Shown piece after piece: positions 23,701 to 36,091 of a DNA stretch of 64,000 bases. Position 1 is the stretch's first letter. Each line of letters starts with the position of its first letter. Where the stretch lies: positions 77,755,785-77,819,784 of the forward strand of contig CM048555.1 of NCBI GenBank assembly GCA_026413225.1. Direction: 5' to 3'. Below the pieces are notes generated by a model, which saw only the letters and a program-made list of their open reading frames with translations, ran no database searches and was not told the DNA's origin. The DNA comes from Otis tarda (Eukaryota > Chordata > Aves > Otidiformes > Otididae). Position numbers and translations under genes: made by a program.

Positions 23701-26700
23701 GGACTAAGCCCAACTGAAAGATCTTCATGAAGAGAGCATAAAAGCCTTTAGGTTGTTTGCATTTCCTTTTTATTTTTTTTTAATTGTCTTCTTTCTTAAA
23801 TAGTTTATAAATAATAATTGAAAGCATTTTGTTGTCTTTATCATGGTATCCCAAGAGTAATGTTAAGAGCTCCATAGATCAAAATATTGTTAATATTATT
23901 AACAAAATTTATTCTACTTTTTCTTTTTCTCCATCTGGGCTAAGAATGGTGGTAATTCATGCTATATTGTTACTTAAAGCACTCATTTTTCCCTTCCGTT
24001 ACCTATGACTTCACATGGAGGGTCATAAGACATAAATTATGACTAACATACTAAGTAGTAATTTTAAGTAAATGAGAGACATTGCTAGTTCTCTCCTGAT
24101 CTGGGGAGCAGATTAAAGTGTTTGTGAAATAAATACACTTCTGGCATTGCCATCTGTACAGGTACATTTGTCACAGAGGCTGTTGCTTTGCTTTTTTTTT
24201 TTTTTCCCCCCCTCAAGAAAACATTTTTGAATGTCATCCAGCCAGTATTACATTCATTGTGAATTCCTATGGACAGTGGACAAGAGCCAATCTGTTTAAT
24301 CCTCAGTTATTTCAACAGTGTTTACAGAGACTAACAACCAAATTACCTACAGCTTCACCCATGGCTTTTAATGAATCTTATGAAGAGAAACATCTGAATG
24401 TTTCTTGCCAATAAACTTAGTGTGAACAGTGCATTAAATTAATCTTTACTTAACACTTAAACCTCCAAAAAGCTCTGGTTCAAGCTCCTGTAAGTGTCTA
24501 CAGAATGTACATTAAAAAACACTTTATGGCATTTACTGGTCTTCATCCAGAAGTACGTGTGGACCACACATTATTAATAAATTATAAGAAAAGTACACTC
24601 TAGGAAATGAGGTATTTCTTTGAGTGTTTTCTTGGAGATATTTATTAAACAGGTTAATGCAAATACACACACTCATATGGTCAAAATACAGACCGACATC
24701 CATAATTCCGTTTTGTGTCTCAGACCTCTGATTTTCATTGGGGTTCCATTCCATGCACTGTTCTCCTTGTCTAAGGTTATCTGAACTGCTCTTTGTCATT
24801 ACAACTGGTACATATTTAATGGCAGGCATATAGTCCAGAAAGCAATTGAATCTTATGTTTAACTCCTCTTTCTCTTTCCTTCTTCTTAAGTTACTCCAGT
24901 GGAAATAAATGTAATAAGGTCCTCCTTATTCCCTTTCTGCAAAAACTAAAATTAGTTTTGTTGCCTTCGTGACACATTTGTAAGTGATATAAAGTTTTTC
25001 TAATACCATGATAACCAGAAATAGAATAATACCCCAAGCCTATTTCTTCCAGAAAATCATTACCCTCTACTACATATCTCAGAATACTTCCAGATCTTTC
25101 ACTATGTCATCTTATCTTGATGGTTCAAGCATTTTTAAAGATATGTCTATTGGCAGTTTAGTTTCCCTTGATACATTTTGTCCTCAATAATCTATACTTT
25201 TCTATTATTTCAGTTCACTTCATTAAAAACACTCTGTGGTCAATACTGAAGGCTAGTGGGGGGTAAAGTCAATTTTATATAATATAAACAGAAACTTTCA
25301 AATTACAGGGACTGTTGGAGCTCCTTTTGTCTGCTGCAATCTCTGAAGTCACTGATCTTATTTTGATGCAAAAGTTTTTTATAGAATACAAGTCAGCTGC
25401 AGTAATTACTCCTATGGGATCTTGATATAGAGAACTGGCTATTTATTTTGGGAAAGTTGTTAGACTGTTTTCTCAGGATTGCTGAATACAATCTATTCTT
25501 TTTGTTTGCTTGTCCATCTGCCTTTCCACTCTGCTATATTCACCTGACTAATCTAAGTGAACCCCAATAAATTCACTAGGTGAAATGCAAATATTGTATT
25601 TATATTTCCAATTTTTTTCAATAAGCATATATTACCTTTATTTTGTTTCTATTTTATTGCTGTAATAAGCTGGGCAGAAGAATATCTTCAACTCTGAGGA
25701 AGTAAAATCTGTAAAATCTGTGTGTACCGCGACTTCTTCCAAATCATGCTATCTTCCAGAAATAAGCTTCCATTTTAGGAAAAAAATATCAAAATCACAT
25801 CATCTGAGCACAAAATGCTTGTCTTTATGTAATACTTAATCAGACTTTGAGGTTTAAAAATAAACAGTGTAATAAAGTAATCTCAAATGTAACATTATCT
25901 GGAGCCTTTCTTTCTCTGAGGAAGTTTTTTACAGCCAAGATTTTTGCTTTTTCCTGTGCTCACACGTGGGAACAAGTTTCACTATGGCTAAATCTACACC
26001 AGCAAATTAAATGTATCCAGATACATCTTCAAGCAATGTGGTCATCTGGTACAAGACATGTCTTGCCTTTTCCAAGGAACTGTTTCAGCCTCCAGAGCAG
26101 GATGTCTGTGTGCAAACTGCTGCTGGAATGGCTTCTGGGCTACTCCAACTGCCAAACCATGCCCAGAAGCTGTTCAGGGAAAGAGCTTGTTGGAATGGGC
26201 CAAAATCATGCCAGGAAACCTTCTAATGCTTTACTAGCATAAATGATCATGCTCCAGTGCCAGGGAATCTTCCCAAACATGCTCAACTTTGCTAGGGCAG
26301 ATGCAGACCATGCCACTTTCCCCTGAGAGGCACATTTCTGCTGACCATCTGGGACAAAACAGTTCTTACTTAATTTTCCGTCTGTAAGTACTTTTCCTTC
26401 AATAGCCAAGATCATGACTACAGAGATATAAGAATCACTTATCTCAAACTGAGTGTCAAGATATGTAATGAGAAGTGGTATTTCTATTTAGCTATCTGAT
26501 ACTGTTCTAGAGATGTGAGAGAGGGAGAACAACCAGCCACTATGCAAACTTTTTTATATAAAAACTCATCTGGGACAGCTCAAGAATTCCTTAATTCCCA
26601 AAAGCTTTACAAAAAAAGACAATGTATCTTCTGATAATTTCTAAGATTTAACCGTCACGGCTGAAAAAAAAAAAATCTACTCTTCTAAACAGAACAATTT

Positions 26701-26835
26701 AGTCACTCCCACAAAAAAAAAACGCTGCATAGCAAATGTGAAGATAATAGTAGAGATGTCTGGGTTTTTCCTAGCACTGATGTTTCTCCGTGTTGATTTA
26801 AGAAGACCCTATTTACCTTAGTTATTCTTCACCTA
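20717..26835. other. Unique sequence, no gene recognised
   Basis: Simple sequence includes an AC-rich microsatellite at 22992-23034 and T14C7 at 24192-24212. The part at 25.9-26.4 kb is less AT-rich and has open frames on both strands (25847-26242, 26206-26415), but no recognisable domain. A GGTTCGAG near 22459 has no tRNA fold around it. Confidence 0.45.
22992..23034 (+). repeat. Interrupted (AC)n microsatellite
   Basis: Runs of ACACAC separated by AAAAG and AAAGT. This is alternating purine-pyrimidine sequence. Confidence 0.9.
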
Positions 26836-27018
26836 TGTCGTAGTTCAGCCCTGATCAGGACCAGACTACGCAGTCTCTCTCTCACTCCCCCCACCCTCCA
26901 AAAGAACAGGGAGAGAAAATATAAGGAAAAACGGCTCGAGGTTTGAGATAAGGACAGGGAGAAATCCTTAAAGTTACCGTCACGGGCAAAACAGACTCGA
27001 CTTGGGGAAAACTATTCA

Positions 27019-27024
27019 TTTATT
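27019..27024 (-). terminator. LTR polyadenylation signal AATAAA
   Basis: Plus-strand TTTATT is the complement of AATAAA. It sits about 780 bp downstream of the TATA-like box on the minus strand, with the U5 part (about 180 bp) beyond it. Confidence 0.6.
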
Positions 27025-27797
27025 ACTACAAACAGCAGGATAATGAGACAGGGAACAAGATAACCTCCATCCACCCCTCCCTCTTCCCAAGCTTAACTTT
27101 ATCTCTACTACCTTCCCCCCCGAGCGGCACAGGGGGGAAGAGGGAATGGGGGTTGCAGTCAGTTCATCTCATCATACGTTGTTTCACGCCGCTGCTTCAT
27201 GGTTGGGGGAAGAACTCCTCGCATTCCTCCCCTGCTCCGTTGTGGGGTCCCACCCCTACGCCACAGTCCTTCACGAAACTGCTCCGGCGTGGGTCATCTC
27301 TTCCACGGAGTACAGTCTCTCCAGAACGGCTGTCCCAGCGGGCCCTCCACGGGCCACAGCCGCCTTCAGGCATCCACCTCCCCTGGTGTGGGGTCCTTCA
27401 CGGGCTCCAAGTGGATCTCTGCTCCTCCGTGGACCTCCATGGGCTGCCGGGGGACAACCTGCTCCACCATGGTCGTCACCACAGGCTGCAGAGGAATCTT
27501 GGCCAGGAGCCGCATTACTCCTCCCCCTCCTTCTGAACTGACCTTGGCGTCTGCAGCCGTTCCTCTCAACAGGCTGGTAGATGTCTCTCAGGATCTTTTT
27601 TACATCTTATTCACTTCTCATCTCCTTTCCACTTCTTGCAGCCGGGCCGGACCAAGTCGGGCCCAGTCGGCTGCTTGGCGAGAGGCCAGAGGGTGAGGCC
27701 TGCAAGGCCCATGAGGCCTGCGCCTCCCCCTCTGCGCCTCCGCCCCCGCTCAGCTTCTTCACATCTTCTCTTCTCTCTTTTTTTCTGTTTTCCCCTT

Positions 27798-27805
27798 CTT
27801 AAATA
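27798..27805 (-). promoter_or_regulatory. LTR TATA-like box TATTTAAG
   Basis: Plus-strand CTTAAATA is the complement of TATTTAAG. The identical box occurs at the same place in the 62149 copy, followed in both by AAGGGGAAAACAG. Confidence 0.6.
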
Positions 27806-27983
27806 CGTTATCGCAGAGGCGTTATCACGGGACATTCTGCTACCAATCGGCTCGACCTTGGCCAGCAGCAGGTCCGCCCTAGGCCTGGCCAAGTCCACTG
27901 AACAAAGGGGAGCGACTTCTAGCAGTTTCCTGCAGAAGCTACCACCTTAGGCCCCCCCTCACTAACAAAACCACGACAACCTA

Positions 27984-30900
27984 GAATTAAAGAAAGAAAT
28001 CTTGTGGATGCCCACCATGCTATGTAAAGGACAGCTACACTTGCATCTCTGTGTGCAAGAAGTCAACTCTTCCTTAATTGAAATAGTTTTATTTCCTCCT
28101 GCCAAATTCATTTGTATGCCTTAAGTCTTGTCAGACTGTCTCACTCTTCACTAGCATTGCCTTCTGCCTTTTCCTTATTATTATTTTCAGCTATATAAAG
28201 GCGCTCCTTTATCCTGCATAGTTTTATGTGGTGTTATCAGTGTGGTTTTAATATATCCCTATTATGCAAGGAGGAAAAAATGACTTTTGCATTTGGACCA
28301 GACAGTGATGAAGCTTGTGTTCATTTTCAGTTCCAGTGGGAAATAATTTTATTCTTCTTGTCAGCCCACTGGGACACATCTTTGTGCTCTGAATACGTTA
28401 GTTTTCCTTGCTGTGTGTGAGTAAGTACTCACAGCAAAAGTGTGCTCAGGTGAACTTTTCTGCTGTGTCGACTTGGGAGCCTCTGACATGATAAAGGACA
28501 CAAATTCCTTACGGTGCCATAGCGGAGGTTGCGTTTTATTGATGGGGGAACTTTGCACACTTGTATCAGAGACAGTGGCAGGTTGCCTGCTCTTACTGAC
28601 ATATTCATATTAGTCACATTAATCCTAATTGTTCTTCCTCTGCTTTTGTAAAACCCAAGGGATATGGTCTATCTTGAATGCATCTTCAGAGCTTCTGTTC
28701 ACTTAATGAAGACAAGTTCTTGCTCAGTAGATGAAAAGAACTTTAATTTTGTTCTCTCTTGTCTCCTAAATGAAAGACCTTCAAGTACTTGTAACTTCAT
28801 AATTATTTTTAACCTCCTGTATTCCTGAAGGTAACTTTGATCTATTGGAGAAGGAGTAAAAGAAAACTAAAGCCACAGTTGTTCAAATAGGTGGTAGTAA
28901 TGAAAATGATGTATTAGAAAAAAAATCTGGCAATTTGATAGATTTTTATTTTTTAAGGTTAGGTTCATTTTGTTTAGCTTTTAATGTATGTACAATAGAT
29001 TGCCTGCATTGCTTTCATAAACTGCATGTCTCTCTCTCCATGGATAAAAGAAGGGTCATAGGTGATTATGGTAACTGGCTGCTAACCATTTAAATTGACA
29101 AAATTATATAAGTCCCACTTAATTAACTTCTTGGTCCTTCACACTTTAAAATCTATGACTGTGAAGATCAAATCCTGACTATTCTTATTGAGACATTTTT
29201 GTTGTCGCCTAGCCCATTTGTAGGACAAAGTAAGCAAACAATAATGTGAAGAGTGAAACAGTGGAACATACACTGGAATAAGTTTACCCAAGACTGTATG
29301 GCACATCAGTAGCAGAATACAAAACCTGAGTTTCCTGTTTGCTTATTCAGACCTCTGTCTGTAAAAACACAAAGTGATTCTAATGGATAAGGGTGTGATC
29401 CATCCCACCTAACTTTCGATATAACAGTTAATTGTCAAGGTGTTGCCTGCAGTCAATAAAAAGAGATCCAGAGACCAATTTATTCCATCCATTTTAGACA
29501 GCTATCTCAAGATGGGTAAATCTCTGTATGGAGTTACCTATTCCTCATTATTGATGATGGAAGAATCTTAGATAACTAACATCAGCTGACAGCTACCTTT
29601 CAGATGGCTACAAGTTGTGGGGATAGAATATAATCTGAAAGCTCACATTCCATACGCCATCACATGAGACAGTAGTTGCCAAGAAGTGTCCATTTGCCAA
29701 GGGATGAAAATTCTTATTCACAAAAACTTTAAAGATTTCTAAGTTTGCTTTTGAGCTGCCCTCAGGCAAAACACCGAGCCTTCCTAATGTTTTCACACAT
29801 AAGGAACAGTTATTTTCTGGTGGAAAATATAAGCATTTTGATTCAGAAGGGAATATGTGTCTAAAAGGTAGAGAGTAAGTGGATGAGAACTCCATGTCAT
29901 GTAGGAAATTCAATTTGATGTCTTAGCTCAGTCTGGGTCAGAGCAGCATGTACCATCCCTGATTGCTTTGCATCAGAAGAGAAACAGTTCATCTTTATGG
30001 AATTTTTTTTGGTTTAGCTGAAAACTAGTTCTAGGAAACTGCCTTTGCAGAAGAGAGGTCAAAGACAGGCATTAAAAAAGGAGGACCTTTTCATATTTGC
30101 AAGCAGGATTTGTGAAGCATAGCTGTGGCAATGTAATGATTACGGTACTGCTTCTGCTAGATACATTCTGTGAAGCAAAATATACAACAAATTGCAGAGC
30201 TTTACTGCCAACCACAAAATTCTAAGCTAGCATTAGAGTTCCATTTTAAAAGAAACACTAAAAAGCCAACATTCAGAAGTAGAATACTTAAACAATCACT
30301 CTCCTCCCCATATTCACTCACTTTAATTTAAAAAAAGAGTCGTCTATATAATTTTCAATAATATAAATTTCTTTTAGCTATAGAAACCCGATAGATTTAA
30401 CGATAGCACAGGGAGCTTTTTAGTGGGGGGGAGGCATTCAGCATTGCACATTATGGTTGCATAAGCACCAATAGTTTATCTCTGTTAAGTTAAATGCTGT
30501 GAAATTATTCCATCTAATCATGCTAATCATGGCAGTGGCAAGGGACCAACCGAAATGGGGCTCTCTAGTCCCTGCCTTAAATCACAACTGGCCCTACATT
30601 TGCCTTTACAATCATGATGATTGCGCAGAGGGGAAAAAACCAAATTGTTCTGTCAGAACTGGCATATGTAATGACTTTATTTGCCCATGCTAATTGTTCA
30701 TACCAATCGGGCATGGAACTTATCATCTGTCACTCAAATGTGATGCATGCACTTCAAGGTATGTTAAAGTTGCTGTAAAGTTACTTTCCTAACAATTTTA
30801 CTTATTTTCAGTAATAAGATAAAGAATTGGTAGTGGAAGTGATTTTCATACATATATTAAAAAGAGAAGGTGACAGAGGAGACAGAGGGTTACAGGAAAA

Positions 30901-32018
30901 CTAAGGAGTAATAGATTATATCATGGAACATCTTTGATATGAAATTCACAGCAATGCTTTTTCATCAGTTTATCCTATTTTTCCTAGTCTTCCTCAAGTA
31001 GTCCGGTTATTAATTTAATCCCTATATTAAATCACTTTATTCTTCAACCTGATCTTCAGCTGCTTTATCTGTGTGGAATTGAAATAATAAGCCACATTAA
31101 TTGATTGTATTCCCACAAGCTACTTTTTATTCTAGCAAGTCAAGGCCTTCCCCTTACTTCATATTAGGCATTTGGGAGATAGGTTCCTGATGTAATTTTT
31201 GCATACATCCTCTGACATCAAACCAGAAAGCCCTTAATTTAGTACCATCAGTGAAGATAATCCACCTGCTGTACACACGATATCACTCTCTCCAGCCCTT
31301 GGAAGAAGTGCTGGTTTTTGACATAGCTTGTTCAGAAAAAAAAAAAAACCTTACATACTTGATTTTACATCCTTTGAATTACCTACTTAGAAATACAACA
31401 TTGTCAGCTCTTCAATCTTCCATGATCCTTATATATGAGTATTCTGTATGTGGGTATATATATACACATATGTACACACATACATGTATATACACATAAA
31501 CACATACCACAACTGGAAAAGGTCATCTTTATGTACATCTAGAGTAAAACTCCATTTAGTATACTGACAGGTTGTGTAAGCGATAGATGTGAAGCATTTT
31601 ATTTATTCTTTAGCCCTCCAAAACCATGTCACTTAGAAGTGTCATCATTTTGTACCTCTGGCGCTTCTCTTAGAACCCAAGTCTTTCTGAAAAAAAAAAA
31701 TCTAAATAAATAAATAAAACTTTTGTCTCCAAGGAGACTGTGATTGTACATTGGGAATCCACAAAAGCAATCTCCAGACACTGACAGTGTTGAATGAATA
31801 CAGTGGATGCTTTGTGGGGGGAAAAAGGAAAATAAATAAACCGTTTCAGTAACAATTCACTTTTCTCTAAAAAAGCTTTAATTATTTTAAACCCTATTAT
31901 TCTTTTTTTATTGAATGAATGTTAATTGATTGAATAAACTCACATCATTACCAGCGATCTGGTATCTGTTTTTCATTAATTGCAACAAGGCACTTGAGAA
32001 TTCTCAAAACTGTTCCTT
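27984..32018. other. Unique sequence, no gene recognised
   Basis: AT-rich. A small plus-strand frame (30499-30693) would give a cysteine-rich C-terminus but starts on GTG and has no known family. A TA/CA microsatellite lies at 31452-31505. Nothing else was assigned. Confidence 0.45.
31452..31505 (+). repeat. TA/CA alternating microsatellite
   Basis: Imperfect alternation of TATATATA, CACATA, TGTACACACATAC and TGTATATACACA. It is an alternating pyrimidine-purine tract. Confidence 0.85.
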
Positions 32019-32209
32019 CATAGAATCATAGAATAGTTTGGGTTGGAAGGGACCTTTAAAGGTCATCTAGTCCAACCTCACTGCAAGAAGTAGGGGCATC
32101 TCCAACCAGATCAGGTTGCTCAGAGCCTCATTCAACAGCCTTGAATGTTTCCAGGGATGAGGCATCCACCACCTCTCTGGGCAACCTGTTCCAGTGTTCC
32201 ATCATTCAA
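32019..32209 (-). mobile_element. CR1 LINE, 3' end fragment
   Basis: On the minus strand this is the CR1 3' terminus. It runs through the end of ORF2 (AGGTTGCCCAGAGAGGTGG followed by GATGCC), the GATGACCTTTAAAGGTCCC block and two ATTCTATG octamers (plus-strand CATAGAAT at 32019 and 32027). It matches 20530-20714 of the larger CR1. It is strongly 5'-truncated at about 32209 and not functional. Confidence 0.95.
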
Positions 32210-32820
32210 GGTGCTTTATTTAGTCCCAGTGATTTCAGATGGATTCTGCAGCTGGGTAAGGATTTGTCACATACATGCCTAATATACTAAATTTTCCATG
32301 TGATGTTAATTATACCTTAATTTATGCAAAATATAAGACCATGGACAGCACTTGTGTAAAAAAAAAAAAAAAAGAGAAAACTGCCCTAGAAAGAGAGGAG
32401 AGTCATTACCATTCATATTATGTGAAGGAAGGATATTTGGAATGTCTAGACCTAAATTTCCCTTATAATGAACAAGTAGGAGGAAAAAAGACTCGGAAGA
32501 GGAATGATTTTTCAACAATGTATTTGCAGGAGAACTGTGTTCTGCATTCATCAGAGCAAGCTGCCAAAACACAAACCACAATTCTGTTCTTCGGTGGGAA
32601 ATCTGTCCCTTGCAAACAGCAACATTTCTGCTGACTTTGTTTTTCTTGTGTTAAAAGTTAGACATTAATTGATGATTATGGGGTGGGGAGTTTTTTTAAC
32701 AGAAAAAAAAATGTGATCAATATTCTAGATATCCTGGTTTTTAAATTATAGTCTAAAAATCCTTATCTGGCTCAAATGGTGAAGTATGTTAAATATAAAA
32801 CCTGAATATTCAGAGCCTGT
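32210..32820. other. Unique sequence with A16 tract
   Basis: It contains A16 at 32358-32373 inside a plus-strand open frame (32275-32634, 119 codons) that has no recognised domain. The homopolymer inside the frame makes coding unlikely. Confidence 0.45.
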
Positions 32821-33277
32821 TGTCCTGGTTCTGGCTAGGTGGCTAGGATTCAATTAACATTCACCTGAGCTGGGAGGGAAACTGGAGCTGGTGGCCCCTA
32901 TGACTGGGGGACACAGCTGGGATAGGTTACTAATTAGCCAACAGCTGGGGTAATTTTACCCAAATAGGCCAAAGGGCTGTTCCATCCCATGTGACATCAT
33001 GTTCAGGATACAAGTGAGCAGGGTGGTGAAGGGAGTCTCCTGCTCCTACTTGGGAGAAAGTGGGTATCAGGATTTTGCTGTGAGCTATTGTGTTGTATTT
33101 GTTTTCCATCTCTGTTTTGTTTTCTTCTATTATTTCTCTTAAACTTATTTTTTTCTTTCTCTCAACCCAATGAGTTTTGCTGCCTTTTCTTTACCAATTC
33201 TTTTCATCCTACTGGTGGGTGGGGGGAGTGAGTGAGAGACTGTGTAGCTTGGTCCTGAGTGGGGCTAAACTATGACA
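32821..33277 (+). mobile_element. Solo LTR, 457 bp, ERVL-type
   Basis: It begins TGTCCTGG and ends GGGGCTAAACTATGACA. Flanking pentamers are CCTGT (32816-32820) and CCTAT (33278-33282), a 5-bp target duplication with one later change. The last 50 bases (GAGTGAGTGAGAGACTG, then TCCTGAGTGGGGCTAAAC) resemble the 3' end of the 26836/62149 family, so the families are related. The TATA and polyadenylation signals are degraded. No internal sequence is present. Confidence 0.85.
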
Positions 33278-33437
33278 CCTATGTAACATAAGTCACATGC
33301 CCGTTACAGTCTTTTGCTTGTGTAGGATACTTGTGGTTGAACTGAATGCATAGACTAAGTTAATTTCTTCATTCCCTTCTGTTTTGTGCAAAACCAAAAA
33401 TAACTGTAGTTACTTAGGGGAAATAACTTCCAGTAGA

Positions 33438-33477
<40 letters not shown>

Positions 33478-35554
33478 AAACAGTAAAAATGTATAAATAT
33501 ATCTCAATTGGACAATACTCTCCTCAATTTTAAATAACATCTGGAAAACTCAAATAACTTACAAGTTCACAGACTCATTTCTTAGCCACCTGTTTACAAG
33601 AGTTTTGCTTTTCAGGCTTCTATGAAACTGTGATCATATGGTTATAGGTGATGCACGTAAGGAGATTACTAGCCTTAGCAACTAACCAGTTACCAGCATA
33701 ATACATCTCATCTCTTCACAGCCCTCAGATCTGCTACGAGCAGGACTTTCTGTGTCCATAATTTGATCCAAACTATTTTTACAACAGTTCTAAGAACTGG
33801 GATGATGTCTTGCATCAGCCCAGAGAGACTTGAGATTGGGAAGATCATTTCAGTGCTGTCTGTGGTCCAGGTATATGATATGGTATGTCTGGAGTTACAA
33901 ACTACGTATCACACTAATAGGGGCACTTGGTTTGTAAAATCACAGCAGTCTATTCTATCCGCCCATCTTGGAGAAATCCTGTTCTCAAGCAGTGCTTTTC
34001 ATTATGTAACTGTCCATCATACACAAACTTTCTTTCTTTTTCGGGGGATTTTGGGTCTTTCCTAACTTTTATTCATACTTTTGGAGACACGCCTGGTGTA
34101 ATACAGATTTTGTGCTTATGGTAGTCAAAGTCATGGCACCAAAAGAAATGGGATATTTTCTCTTTCAAGATTTGAGTTAAAATATAAAACTGTGAGTCAG
34201 ATGAGGGTAGTGTTTAGGGGCAACTTCTGAATACTTAAAAATTAATCTAATTAAAAAAAAAAAAAAAGAAGAAATATATTTTAAGGAATCAGCTGTCCCC
34301 AATCACTGAAGTAAACATTATACTATAGAATATTTTGTTAGTTGGTTTTATTCACTACTTAATGCATTTTCCACTCTCTTTCCTACCATAATCAGAAATC
34401 TTTCTGTCCCTTTCTACCCTTTTCCCCATCTGAAAATATGAACAGCTTAATACACTTTTTTTTAAATTCTCCAAAGCTTTAAAATGATGCTATATATTCT
34501 TCAATATCCATCTCCACAGAGGAATATGGCAGCTGTTCAACAGCTCAGAGTACCATTCTGCATGACATTTAAGGGGAGAAGGAGCTATGCTGGAAATTAC
34601 CCAGTAGACTTGTATTCAGTGAACAAAGCTTTTCAAACTGGAAGCTAGCCAGGGCAGCGAAGCTTCTTCCTTCTGGAAAACATACCATAGCTCCTTTGAT
34701 AACCATAAGTGATCAGAAATATAATTTTGTCTGTCGTGCAAGAAGCATTACTCCATACTCAGGTCAGCAGTGGTATAGAGGGTAGACCACTGAATAATGA
34801 ACTATGAACAGGCTCAGAGGTTTCCTCTATCTTCTACGAAACTACAAAGTTAGCCCAGACGGGCTTTTGCTTGAGATCCGATGAAATCAGAGCCCCCAAG
34901 AAGTATGGCTCTAAGGTATAGAAATGCTGTGAGATTAGAAGGTGAGAAGGAATACCTATTAATCTCCTTTTTTATGCCAGTATTATGACTGAGGCTGATT
35001 AGAAGCTGGCAAGGGGCTTTAGACATTTTACAGGCAAGTTAAGCCTCAGCCTACAAATTCAGAAGAATTCATACATAAATAATAGCTAAATTTTGATAGT
35101 GTCTGATGCTTTATATAAGAGGTTTTTTTTTTTTTCTTCTCTGAAGTATATAAACCAGTAAATAAATAAATTTTTAACATGATTTTATATGGCTTTCTTT
35201 GTCACTTCACTGTGTCAACTAGCAAGCCTATAAGAAATCTCAAGATACCTAAAGCGTTTCTTAAAGTCTCCTCAGCAATTAGATGGAAATCTCAGCTTTA
35301 AGAAGAGATTTCTTCCCCTCTTACCCATCTCATTCTTTCACATCTGATTTTCGTGATCTTCTTTTTATAGTATATTTTCCCAGAATATAAAATAAAGCTG
35401 AGTCTTGGGAAGAATACTGTTGCTATCTTGAGTCTATTGTATCACAGTATCTTATGCTAGCCCAGTATTTGCTGTGCTTGCACAGAACATTTAAGTGCTG
35501 TGTGCGCAGTGTGTCTTGTCTCACTGCTCATATGGCAGAGTGTCTCATTTTGTT
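33278..35554. other. Unique sequence with homopolymer tracts
   Basis: Contains T30 (33442-33471), A15 (34253-34267) and T13 (35123-35135). Open frames such as 33763-34065 have no recognised domain. Confidence 0.45.
33442..33471. repeat. Homopolymer T30
   Basis: Thirty consecutive T. No retrocopy is recognisable on the downstream side as the complement of a poly(A) tail. Its exact length is likely unreliable in any assembly. Confidence 0.9.
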
Positions 35555-36091
35555 TCTTTCCATGCACTGGTAAGGCCACACCTCAAATACTGTGTTCAGT
35601 TTTGGGCCCCTCAGTACAAAAAGGATGTTGAGTTGCTGGAGCCTGTCCAGAGAAGGGCAACAAAGCTGGTGAGGGGTCTGGAGCACAAGTCTTATGAGGA
35701 GCGTCTGAGGGAACTGTGGTTGTTTACTCTGGAGAAGAGGAGGCTGAGGGGAGACCTCATTGCTCTCTACAACTGCCTGAGAGGAGGCTGTGGGGAGGTG
35801 GGTATCAGTCTCCTCTACCAAGTAACTAGTGAGAAGACGAGAGAAAATGGCCTCAAGTTGCACCAGGGGAGGTTTAGATGAGATATTAGGAAAATTTTAT
35901 TCACATAAAGGGTTGTCAAGCTTTGGAACAGGCTGCCCATGGAAGTGTTTGAGTCACCATTCCTGGAAGTATTTAAAAGATGTGTAGATGTGGCGCTTAA
36001 GAATATGGTTTAGTGGTGCTCTTAGCAGTGTTAGGTTGAAATCAATGATCTTAAAGGTCTTCTCTAACTGAAATAATTCTATGATTCTGTG
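35555..36091 (+). mobile_element. CR1 LINE, 3' half, different subfamily
   Basis: It contains the C-terminal part of CR1 ORF2 ([54 protein letters not shown]) and a complete 3' end with ATTCTATG (36076) and ATTCTGTG (36084). The frame is closed by in-frame stops at 35879 (TGA) and 35906 (TAA). The 3' UTR (AGCAGTGTTAGGTTG, ATGATCTTAAAGGTCTTC) differs from that of the 2155 and 19366 copies. It therefore belongs to another CR1 subfamily and is a separate insertion. It is 5'-truncated and inactive. Confidence 0.95.

Larger units (their letters stand above)
26836..27978 (-). mobile_element. Complete solo LTR, 1143 bp, perfect 5-bp target duplication
   Basis: On the minus strand it reads from TGTCGTGGTTTTG (27978) to GGCTGAACTACGACA (26836). 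It is flanked on both sides by the identical pentamer ACCTA (26831-26835 and 27979-27983), the 5-bp duplication typical of ERVL-type and some other vertebrate endogenous retroviruses. A TATA-like TATTTAAG lies at 27798-27805 and AATAAA at 27019-27024, both on the minus strand. No internal proviral sequence is present, so it is a solo LTR. The central part is GC-rich, unlike the surroundings, and produces overlapping open frames on both strands (27146-27541, 27199-27696 and others) that are not recognised genes. It is the same family as 62149-63292. Confidence 0.93.

Noticed and set aside
27146..27950. Cluster of 104-165 codon open frames on both strands
   Set aside because: All lie inside the solo LTR at 26836-27978, whose GC-rich composition suppresses stops on every frame.
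30499..30693. Small secreted cysteine-rich peptide
   Set aside because: The apparent hydrophobic start depends on a GTG start codon. From the first ATG no convincing signal peptide remains, and the cysteine spacing fits no family I know.
33442..33471. Poly(A) tail of a minus-strand retrocopy
   Set aside because: Sequence on the side where the retrocopy body should lie shows no gene similarity, and no target duplication was found.
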